From an uncultured Coriobacteriaceae bacterium (GTDB taxonomy: Bacteria > Actinomycetota > Coriobacteriia > Coriobacteriales > Atopobiaceae), in assembly GCA_900552935.1 (NCBI GenBank), contig USBN01000064.1:1-5343 (forward strand): 5,343 nucleotides of DNA, written 5' to 3'. Shown piece after piece: positions 1-4,996 of this stretch. Both the position numbers and the translations under genes were made by a program. Positions within the stretch are counted from its first letter, which is position 1; the number at the start of each line of letters is the position of its first letter. Under the pieces are notes generated by a model that saw only the letters and a list, made by a program, of their open reading frames with translations, made no database searches and was not told the origin of the DNA.

Positions 1-50
1 GGGCACGCCCACGTGAAGCGCCATGGCCCAGGCGATGCGCACGGCACGCT

Positions 51-256
51 CTAAGCCGCACGGTCAAGCCATCTTTCGTCGCCAGCGGCCGCCAAGCTCG
101 AGTTCGGGAGACTGAGCACGTCGACGGTATCGAGGATGACAGGCGCAGCCTGACACCAACATTCGGCACGTGATCCTCATCGGTCACGTAGCGAACCCCA
201 TCGTCGACCGCCACGGCATCTTCGTATGCCTGTCGGTCAGCTGCCGTCTCAATCAC
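51..256 (-). pseudogene. Small unrecognised gene coupled to the ATPase, apparently frameshifted
   Basis: A GTG codon (complement of 254-256) overlaps the TGA stop of the ATPase gene (253-255) in a GTGA arrangement, which is typical of translational coupling. Reading on gives protein-like sequence of about 35 residues (VIETAADRQAYEDAVAV, then DDGVRYVTDEDHVPNVG). After that the frame turns into an Arg/Ser-rich string typical of an out-of-frame read. From about 154-157 the -1 frame continues plausibly (CQAAPVILDTVDVLSLPN ... GDERWLDRAA) and stops at TAG 51-53. Adding one G near 156-157 joins the halves into a product of about 70 aa. I do not recognise the family. The first frame has no stop before the window edge, so an intact gene running past position 1 cannot be excluded. 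The position makes it a possible small partner of the ATPase, by inference only. Bases 1-50 hold nothing I can identify. Confidence 0.4.
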
Positions 257-1680
257 GCACGCAACTCAGCGTATAAATCCCCAAGGGTCACAAGCCGCAA
301 GCCGCTGCCCTCGCTCGCCCGCTTCCTCATCCCGTCACTGAACTCTCTCTTTGAGAAGAGCACGTAGTGCTTTCGGTCGTAGCCACGAAGAAGCTCGGCA
401 CGACTCATGAGCGTTCGAAGCGCCCCGGACTCGTCGAACGAGTTCCGCCACTTGCACTCCCCAACGAGCAGCTCGCGCTCGATCGAATTGACCGCGACCA
501 CGTCAATGTCAGCCTCCTCGCGCGCATGAGGATCGGTCCCCCACCAGCGACCAAACTCCAGCGCGGCAAAGGGAAGCCGCCCAGCGATGCTCTCACGGCG
601 CACCCACTGCAGGCATACGTCCTCGAACTGCTTGCCAACATACGTGAGAAACGCCTCGCCAGACGTACCGTAGCTCGCCACAGTGCGGCCCGCGCCTTCC
701 TCGATTGAGCCAACGTACCTGCTCACGAAGCGATACCAGTAGGAGAAGAACGGGTCCCCGAACGTCCAGACCGCCCGCTTGGCCGCGGCCCCGCCTCCCA
801 GCGGTTCGAGCTTCTCGATAATGCCGAGGCTCGCCAGCGACCTGAGATACTTCCCCACGGAGTTGGGGTTCATCCCCACCTTGTCGGCAATGCGCGAGGG
901 CGACGTTGCCCCGGAGCCAATCGCATCCAGCACGGAATTGTAGCCCGCCGGCTCATGGAGCTCCTGCCGTAGCAGCATGAGGGGCTCCTCGTAGAGCAGG
1001 CCGGCCCGGTCAAAGAACAGCTCGGAAACGTTCTCGGCGTATGTCTGCCCCGTATCTATCTGTGACAGATAATACGGCGTCCCGCCGAACGTCGCATAGT
1101 AGGCGACGAGCTCCTCGTCAGAGACCCCAGGGAGCATTCGGGCCGCATCGAGATAGTCAAAGGGAAGAAGCCTCAGCTGCATGGTCCTGCGGCCATAGAG
1201 TGGGCTCTTGCTCCCAAGGACCTCGCCCTCCATGAATCCCTCGTTGCTCCCGCACAGGATGAGCATGGCATTCGCCTGCGCAAAGCCATGGTCAATCGCG
1301 GACTGGAGGACGGAGGGCAGCGACGGGTCAGACTCCGCGGCATAGGGGAACTCGTCGAACACGAACACGAGGGGCCGCAGGCCTTCCCAAGAGTGCACTT
1401 TCTCAACGATGAAGGACAGGGCATCGTTCCATGTGGCGAAGGCAGGCAGCGATGCGGGCAACGAGAACGCCTCATAGGCGGCCGCGCTGAACAGCTCAAG
1501 GTTCTGCCTTGTAGTCTTTTGCTGTGCAGTGAAGTAGAGCGTCGGCTTGTCTCTGACGAACTCGTCGATGAGGGTTGTCTTGCCCACTCGACGCCGGCCA
1601 TAGATAACCGCCATCTGGAATCCGCCCTTGGCGTACGCACGCTCAAGCGAGCGGAGCTCGCTCTCTCTTCCGACGAACAT
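253..1680 (-). CDS. AAA+ ATPase with winged helix and DUF234 PD-(D/E)xK-like C-terminal domain (ATPase_2 family)
   Basis: Intact gene of 475 aa. The N-terminal MFVGRESELRSLE is the usual opening of the ATPase_2 (archaeal-type ATPase) family. A Walker A GRRRVGKTT lies at residues 28-36, and a Walker B LVFVFDEF has D109-E110. Further on, CGSNEGFMEG ... SPLYGRRT is the sensor-like segment seen in this family. A winged-helix region follows (SPSRIADKVGMNPNSVGKYLRSL). The C-terminal DUF234 domain, from about residue 385, shows EADIDVVAV ... LLVGECKW: an acidic residue (D391/D393) and E408-x-K410, as in PD-(D/E)xK nuclease folds. ATG 1678-1680 is preferred over the GTG at 1704 because the family consensus starts there; a weak GGACGG lies 9 nt upstream. 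The family is widespread, often mobile, and its role is poorly defined. A nuclease or DNA-binding function is inferred from the fold motifs, not shown. Confidence 0.9.
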   Translation of the reverse strand: MFVGRESELRSLERAYAKGGFQMAVIYGRRRVGKTTLIDEFVRDKPTLYFTAQQKTTRQNLELFSAAAYEAFSLPASLPAFATWNDALSFIVEKVHSWEGLRPLVFVFDEFPYAAESDPSLPSVLQSAIDHGFAQANAMLILCGSNEGFMEGEVLGSKSPLYGRRTMQLRLLPFDYLDAARMLPGVSDEELVAYYATFGGTPYYLSQIDTGQTYAENVSELFFDRAGLLYEEPLMLLRQELHEPAGYNSVLDAIGSGATSPSRIADKVGMNPNSVGKYLRSLASLGIIEKLEPLGGGAAAKRAVWTFGDPFFSYWYRFVSRYVGSIEEGAGRTVASYGTSGEAFLTYVGKQFEDVCLQWVRRESIAGRLPFAALEFGRWWGTDPHAREEADIDVVAVNSIERELLVGECKWRNSFDESGALRTLMSRAELLRGYDRKHYVLFSKREFSDGMRKRASEGSGLRLVTLGDLYAELRA

Positions 1681-1700
1681 AAGTGACACCGTCCATTCAA

Positions 1701-1767
1701 ACACGTACCCCAGAGTACCGTACTCAACAGTACCGTACTCTAGAGTACCGTACTCTAGAGTACGTGT
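1701..1767. repeat. 67-bp near-palindromic array of 15-bp repeats upstream of the ATPase gene
   Basis: Three units at 15-bp spacing each hold a 13-nt palindrome of the form GAGTAC-C-GTACTC: 1713-1725 exact, 1728-1740 with C for the first G, and 1743-1755 exact. A final half site GAGTAC follows at 1758-1763. The linkers are AA and TA. The outer edges are also inverted copies: ACACGTAC at 1701-1708 and GTACGTGT at 1760-1767. The whole block therefore reads nearly the same on both strands while also being a tandem repeat. It starts about 20 bp upstream of the ATPase start codon. It looks like a row of operator sites or a cruciform/hairpin-forming leader. Function is inferred; the repeats themselves are plain in the sequence. 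Confidence 0.92.
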
Positions 1768-1770
1768 AAA
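1742..1770 (-). promoter_or_regulatory. Possible promoter of the ATPase gene inside the palindromic array
   Basis: On the minus strand TTTACA (1770-1765) is followed, after 17 bp, by TACTCT (1747-1742). The first is a fair match to a sigma70-type -35 element; the second is only a weak match to a -10. If this is used, transcription starts near 1735 and the remaining palindromes lie in the 5' leader. TACTCT recurs in the array at 1712-1717, so changes in repeat number could move or create -10 elements. This is a weak call made mainly on position. Confidence 0.25.
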
Positions 1771-1885
1771 GAAAGCGCTTGAACGTGGTGCCAGCCAAGA
1801 ATCGCCGCCTGGTTTCTGCGCATTCTCGCGCCCCTGGGGCCGAGAACCGCGTCAGGACCAGACGGTGATTGTATGCGGGACGCCC

Positions 1886-2278
1886 CTACCCCTGGTTCTT
1901 GAACAGGTTGCGGCTCAGATTCCCAACAGCAAACAGCACCGCATAATAGACGTCCAAGCCAAACTGGGTCATCGCACCAGAAATCCTCGCACAGGAGCAA
2001 AGGGCCTCCGCATCGTCCTGCCCAAGCACCTTCCCGTCAATCAACCCCTTCGCAGCATAGTAGCCAGTTCCATGGCTGTTGATCACATAGACCGCAATGC
2101 CATCGGGCTGGCTGTCGAACAGGATGAAATAAGTCCCCATGACCACCGGGAAGACTCCCGGCCCCAGCGATATGACGCGAATGCAGGGCCGCCCGTCGGC
2201 AGGCAGCTCCATCGCTTCGACCTGAAAGGGCGCAGCTAGCGAGTTGTTTGTATCGAGGTTCTGCTTGATGGCAGGCAT
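1886..2278 (-). CDS. Unrecognised protein of about 130 aa, N terminus uncertain
   Basis: The frame from ATG 2276-2278 (MPAIKQNLDTNNSLAAPFQV ...) to TAG 1886-1888 has balanced, globular-looking composition: mixed hydrophobic strands (PCIRVISL, YFILFD, IAVYVIN), a Gly/Tyr-rich stretch (HGTGYYAAKG) and a helical tail ending LSRNLFKNQG. Codons in the first third that I checked favour G/C at third positions, as in real genes of this window. The open frame extends upstream to 2419, but that part is antisense to the DUF6273 remnant and reads as Ser/Arg-rich noise, so I place the start at 2278 or slightly upstream. No good ribosome binding site is visible; GAGACC lies about 6 nt before the ATG. The gene runs divergently from the DUF6273 remnant with only about 40 bp between them, so its own 5' end may have been cut. 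No signal peptide, clear TM segment or known motif was found. Confidence 0.5.
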   Translation of the reverse strand: MPAIKQNLDTNNSLAAPFQVEAMELPADGRPCIRVISLGPGVFPVVMGTYFILFDSQPDGIAVYVINSHGTGYYAAKGLIDGKVLGQDDAEALCSCARISGAMTQFGLDVYYAVLFAVGNLSRNLFKNQG

Positions 2279-2318
2279 TAAGAGGTCTCGCGCCTGCACG
2301 CCCGTGGCACGGCGCGCG

Positions 2319-2839
2319 ATGAACGATGGCGCACGGCTTGGCGGCTGGGAGCAGTCGTCGCTGCGGGCGTGGATGGCAGACGAGCTGCCGGAGCTTTTGC
2401 CCAGCGAGCTCGTGAGCAATGTGGTCGCGTTGACAAGCTGACGAACAACGCGGGCGCCGCAAGAGACGCAAGCGCGATCACGGCAACGAGCGACACGTTC
2501 TGGGTGCCGTCGATGAGCGAGCTGTGCGGCTATCAGGGGCCCAAGACGTTCTCTGAGGAGTATGCATACCTGAGTGCGCTCTACAGCGGCGAGGGCAACC
2601 AGTGCCAGCTCTTTTATGAGCTCGGAATCTCCGGGCTCGCCGCAAACGAGCGACTTGTCCGCAGGGTTGATGGCCAGCCCGTCTATTGGTGGGAGCGCAC
2701 GCCCTCGGCCGACGGCTCCGAGGGCGAGGCATCAACGGCATTCAACCGCGTCATGGCCGACGGCGACGCCTTCAACGGCGCCATCCCCGGCGACGCGCAC
2801 GCCGAGGACACGTACGTGTTCCCGGGATTCTGCCTCTAG
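2319..2839 (+). pseudogene. DUF6273-domain protein remnant, 5'-truncated and frameshifted
   Basis: Two adjacent plus-strand frames make one DUF6273-type protein. The first, from about 2319, gives AMND ... GGWEQSSLRAWMADELPELLPSELVSNVVA, the hallmark 'GGWE-S-LR-W' block, and ends in TGA at 2439-2441. The second frame, from about 2429, gives VDKLTNNAG ... TATSDTFWVPSMSELCG, then YWWERTPSADG and the family's typical C-terminal end FPGFCL at TAG 2837-2839. The order matches the domain exactly. One added G near 2429 (GTCGCG-GTTGAC) rejoins the halves at A|VDKLTNN. Nothing domain-like is visible upstream of about 2310, so the normal N terminus (often with signal or zinc-ribbon sequence in this group) is gone. 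There is no start codon with a ribosome binding site. The domain occurs in surface or secreted proteins of gut bacteria; its function is unknown. Confidence 0.8.
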
Positions 2840-2877
2840 GGACCAAAGGGGACTACTCGCCTCACGCATACAAGAAA

Positions 2878-2911
2878 GCCTCCCATTTCTCGCATCCGGG
2901 AAATGGGAGGC
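2878..2911. terminator. Intrinsic terminator between convergent genes
   Basis: A perfect 11-bp stem (2878-2888 with 2901-2911, GCCTCCCATTT / AAATGGGAGGC) closes a 12-nt loop. Read on the minus strand it is followed by TTTCTTG, so it should stop the zinc-ribbon transcript that ends at 2977. It also lies 39 bp past the stop of the plus-strand DUF6273 remnant and may serve both directions, although the plus side (TGGTTCATC) lacks a clean T run. Confidence 0.8.
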
Positions 2912-2976
2912 TGGTTCATCACGAGGTAGCGCGCTCGAATGGGTCAACGGGAACTTACGTTGCCCCAAGTATGTCG

Positions 2977-3599
2977 CTATTCGTTGTCTAGCGAGTACGT
3001 GACCTCGAGGCCATTTTTGGGATGGTAGTCCCAACTCACCCTCACGCCGTTGTCAGTCTTGCTCTGCATGCCCGCCAGAGCATTGGTTCGACCCATTCCC
3101 TCGTAAAGCGACTCGTCAAAGCCAAGAGCCTTGTTGATGTCCTTAATTGCCTGATCCGCTTCAAGGATATAAATGTTGCTATCCGCCTTACGATCAGAGG
3201 GATTAGTGTCGATGGCGAGATAGCTTCCGTCATTCGCCACCTTCGCCCAAGGGCTGCTGCAATACTCGTCGTACAGCGCCTGGAAATCCGGCCGCTGGGC
3301 TTAGTGTTGACGGCGACCACCCCAACGACGATGGCAACAAGCGCCAGGATGGCGACGATGATCGCCGGGGTCTTCTTCTTTTTGGCTTTTGCCGGCTGAG
3401 AGGCAGCTGCGTTCACCGACGCTGCCACGGGTTGCGGCGTCGCATCGGCGACGCCACGCGGGGTACCGCACTTCGGGCAGAAGGCGTCTCCCGCAGCAAG
3501 CGCTTGTAATGGTGTTACGCTCGGCTTTCTTGGGAATCGAGGCGTTCGGGCTCGGGTTTTCAGATATCGACGCCGTCGAGCGGGCTCGCGAATGGTCAC
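2977..3599 (-). pseudogene. Zinc-ribbon / single-TM protein remnant, frameshifted, with damaged N terminus
   Basis: The upstream frame reads QALAAGDAFCPKCGTPRGV (one CxxC knuckle), a low-complexity Ala/Pro linker, a KAKKKK stop-transfer cluster and one TM helix (TPAIIVAILALVAIVVGVVA). After NTKPSG, near 3290-3295, it turns into Arg-rich noise. In the -1 frame the protein continues naturally: DFQALYDEYCSSPWAKVAN, DGSYLAIDTNPSD ... NGLEVTYSLDNE, to TAG 2977-2979. One added G in the GG at 3292-3293 would restore K-P-S-G-P-D-F-Q. Proteins of this build normally begin with a first CxxC knuckle just before 'AAGDAFCPKCG'. Here the sequence before 3506 is unrelated, so the first knuckle and start codon are missing. 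The 3599 end is only the limit of the open frame; recognisable sequence starts near 3506. The intact form would be a membrane-anchored protein with the C-terminal domain outside the cell. Confidence 0.75.
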
Positions 3600-3601
3600 C
3601 T

Positions 3602-3644
3602 AAAACCGCGAGGCCCGGCAGACGCGATCGCCTGCCGGGCCTCG
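3602..3644 (-). terminator. Terminator of the Panacea-Doc operon
   Basis: A perfect 13-bp stem (3609-3621 with 3632-3644, CGAGGCCCGGCAG / CTGCCGGGCCTCG) has a 10-nt loop. Reading the minus strand it is followed by CGG and TTTT (3605-3602). It lies about 95 bp downstream of the Doc stop codon and before the decayed zinc-ribbon gene. Sixteen bases of its plus-strand right side (3631-3646) recur exactly at 4895-4910. Confidence 0.75.
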
Positions 3645-3660
3645 ATATTGTCGGAGCGCT

Positions 3661-3743
3661 GCCAGCAGCAGCTATCCGATGGCCGTACTTCTCTTGCCAA
3701 TGACCTCGTGCGAGACGGGCATGTCGGCCAGCAGCAGCTACCC
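3661..3743. repeat. 17-bp direct repeat spanning and following the Doc stop codon
   Basis: GCCAGCAGCAGCTAYCC occurs at 3661-3677 and at 3727-3743, 66 bp apart, with a single T/C difference. The upstream (gene-proximal) copy contains the Doc TAG stop at 3738-3740. The other copy contains another TAG in the same reading frame, exactly 22 codons later. The coding strand before each stop reads SATIG and STAIG respectively, so the tail of the gene looks duplicated or extended. Confidence 0.7.
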
Positions 3744-4229
3744 AATCGTCGCGCTCTGTCTGAGCTCCTCGGAGAGTGCCTCGTTCGAACGCGCTCCGGA
3801 AACGATGTCCTGAATCCAGACGTAGTAGCGGTTCGTCGCGGGGTCGTCCGTATCGTCGAACTCCACGCAGACACCGGCGCTTCGCAGGATGGCAAGCGCG
3901 GCAACGAGCGCCGTTCTCTTGTTGCCGTCCTGGAACAGGTGGTCTTTGGCCAAGTGCTGTGCGAGGTAGGCCGCCTGGTCGAAGAGGTCTGCGAACCTCT
4001 CCGCCGGAGACTGGCCAAAGTACGTGCAGAACGTCGCCGCGAGCACAGATTGCAGCTTCTCGCGCGCCACCGGCACACCCCCGCCTGTCGGGCCCGGCGA
4101 GTAGAGCGCGAACTCCTCCCCAAGCCCCTGCTGAAAGGCACAGATCTTCGAAGCCAGGTCCTCGATGGCCTCCTCCTCATCAAGCACGAGGACAGGCACA
4201 GCCGGGTACTTCTCGTCCATGGTCTTCAT
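3738..4229 (-). CDS. doc: Doc/Fic-family toxin of a Panacea toxin-antitoxin pair
   Basis: 163 aa, cytoplasmic. The active-site signature H97-L-F-Q-D-G-N-K-R105, followed by TALVAAL, matches the Doc (death-on-curing) version of the Fic motif HxFx(D/N)(G/A)NKR. His, Asp/Gly, Asn, Lys and Arg are all present. The helix before it (AAYLAQHLAKD) is also typical. Phage P1 Doc phosphorylates EF-Tu and stops translation; other Fic proteins transfer AMP. Which reaction applies here cannot be told from sequence. The N-terminal 50 residues are longer and more divergent than in P1 Doc (126 aa). ATG 4227-4229 overlaps the antitoxin stop by one base (TGATG), with GGAG 8 nt upstream inside the antitoxin gene, so translation is probably coupled; an in-frame ATG at 4220 is an alternative start. 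Everything needed for activity looks intact, so toxicity must be held in check by the upstream gene. Confidence 0.88.
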   Translation of the reverse strand: MKTMDEKYPAVPVLVLDEEEAIEDLASKICAFQQGLGEEFALYSPGPTGGGVPVAREKLQSVLAATFCTYFGQSPAERFADLFDQAAYLAQHLAKDHLFQDGNKRTALVAALAILRSAGVCVEFDDTDDPATNRYYVWIQDIVSGARSNEALSEELRQSATIG

Positions 4230-4735
4230 CAGGAGGTCTCCAGCATCTTGAGGGCGCGGGGCATGTTCCGGGCAACGGCATCGAGCGTCGCAGAGAAGGG
4301 CTCGGGCCTGCTCGCATCCGCGTCCGCCGAGGCCTTGATCGCGTCAGACGTGATCTTGGCGTCGCGGCCTAGCGCATAGACCCTGGCCCACGCGCCACCC
4401 GGGCGGCGCACGAGGCTGACGAGGTCAAACGCGGACAGCGGGCCATACTTCTTCGCGATGGAGTCGATCAGGCGGGCGGCGTCCGGCTTGACCTCCGCGT
4501 GCTCGGTCGGTGCGGCGATCACCGCGTCGCCCTGCTCGCCAAACGTATGGATGACGGCGGGCACCACCGGGCCGCACTGCCAGGCCTCGATGCAGTCCTC
4601 GAAAAGTGGCTCGCCCGTCGTGGCGATTGCCTCGGCTTGCACGAGGTAGACCAGCCTGTTGAGACTGTGGATGGTGGCGGGATAGCTCCTCCCCCACCTC
4701 TCGATCAGGTAGTTCGCGACGTCGATCGCCCTCAT
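4229..4735 (-). CDS. Panacea (DUF4065 / SocA-like) antitoxin
   Basis: 168 aa, cytoplasmic. The sequence follows the Panacea/SocA pattern: DVANYLIERW at 5-14, SLNRLVYLVQAEAIA at 24-38 (family form 'KL-YYAQ'), then GEPLFEDCIEAWQCGPVVPAV at 41-61. The last stretch is the hallmark 'G-PLF-d-IEAW-yGPVvp'. The C-terminal part (KKYGPLSAFDLVSLVRRPGGAWARVY) carries the usual 'W' contact region. Panacea-domain antitoxins are known to pair with several unrelated toxin folds, and Caulobacter SocA neutralises its toxin by delivering it to ClpXP. Here the partner is the Doc protein encoded immediately downstream. The open frame runs up to 4861, but AGGAGG four bases before ATG 4733-4735 and the start of homology fix the start. 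Which of direct binding or proteolysis applies is unknown. Confidence 0.88.
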   Translation of the reverse strand: MRAIDVANYLIERWGRSYPATIHSLNRLVYLVQAEAIATTGEPLFEDCIEAWQCGPVVPAVIHTFGEQGDAVIAAPTEHAEVKPDAARLIDSIAKKYGPLSAFDLVSLVRRPGGAWARVYALGRDAKITSDAIKASADADASRPEPFSATLDAVARNMPRALKMLETS

Positions 4736-4739
4736 CCTG

Positions 4740-4745
4740 CCTCCT
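4740..4745 (-). promoter_or_regulatory. Shine-Dalgarno of the Panacea antitoxin
   Basis: AGGAGG on the minus strand, four bases before ATG 4733-4735. It selects this start over the longer open frame and is the strongest ribosome binding site in the window. This suits an antitoxin that must be made in excess of its toxin. Confidence 0.75.
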
Positions 4746-4784
4746 CGCGCTCCAACGAAACGTGCCGGCTTACGTGTTTGCATC

Positions 4785-4790
4785 ATTCTA
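4785..4790 (-). promoter_or_regulatory. Possible -10 element of the Panacea-Doc operon
   Basis: TAGAAT on the minus strand matches TATAAT at five of six positions and lies 50 bp upstream of the antitoxin start. No convincing -35 is found at 16-18 bp. Short perfect palindromes TCAGCTGA and CCGGCCGG lie further upstream and could be regulator sites, but they are too short to call. Confidence 0.4.
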
Positions 4791-4870
4791 GGGTGGTCCG
4801 ATGCGGCAAGGGCCCAGCTTGTCAGCTGAAATGGGCACTGCGACCGGCCGGCATTCACCACCTCTTACCA

Positions 4871-4908
4871 AACGAGGCCCGACAAGCGCGTGCGCCTGCC
4901 GGGCCTCG
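4871..4908 (-). terminator. Terminator of the ornithine carbamoyltransferase gene
   Basis: A 9-bp perfect outer stem (4873-4881 with 4900-4908, CGAGGCCCG / CGGGCCTCG) continues inward with interrupted pairing (CGC/GCG near 4887-4894). On the minus strand it is followed by a short TTT. It sits about 90 bp past the argF stop and upstream of the antitoxin promoter. It is closely similar to the hairpin at 3609-3644, with the right side identical over 16 bases. The 4909-4996 spacer holds only GC-rich simple sequence (GCTCGCCC repeated around 4960-4975). Confidence 0.65.
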
Positions 4909-4996
4909 ATTTCGTTAGTTATCGCGCAGGCCGCCTGAGCCGAGGGCAGACTCGCTCGCCCGCCCGCTCGCCCCTACGCTTACCGCTTCCCCGCCG

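Noticed and set aside
367..708. Plus-strand frame of 113 codons
   Set aside because: It lies antisense to the DUF234 domain of the ATPase and has no recognisable features.
1173..1727. Minus-strand 184-codon frame inside the ATPase
   Set aside because: It is a Ser/Arg/Pro-rich shadow of the ATPase in another frame, with no motif of its own.
1701..1767. Palindromic repeats as a CRISPR array
   Set aside because: The units are 15 bp apart with 2-bp linkers and no unique spacers, and no cas genes are present.
1817..1845. GCCCC-A-GGGGC palindrome as a terminator for the unknown gene ending at 1886
   Set aside because: A one-base loop cannot form a stable hairpin, and there is no T run after it. 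No terminator is evident for that gene.
1628..2239. Plus-strand open frame of 203 codons containing a repeated VPYSR pentapeptide
   Set aside because: The pentapeptide is just the 15-bp palindromic array read through. The rest is antisense to the ATPase start and to the unknown minus-strand gene, and it has no protein-like character or ribosome binding site.
3288..3297. Programmed -1 frameshift in the zinc-ribbon gene
   Set aside because: No X-XXY-YYZ slippery heptamer lies at the break (AAGCCCAGCGGCC). A lost base is simpler, and the N terminus is damaged as well.
3526..3585. Short inverted repeats such as TCGAC-GGC-GTCGA
   Set aside because: They are short, have tiny loops and are common in GC-rich DNA; nothing ties them to a function.
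3648..4379. Long plus-strand open frame of 243 codons
   Set aside because: It is antisense to the Doc and Panacea genes, both of which carry clear family motifs. Long antisense frames are expected in GC-rich coding DNA.
1698..4780. Shared 10-mer CAAACACGTA upstream of both the ATPase (1698-1707) and the Panacea gene (4771-4780, minus)
   Set aside because: Many 10-base matches are expected by chance in a window of this size. Flanking bases do not match, so a shared operator is not supported.
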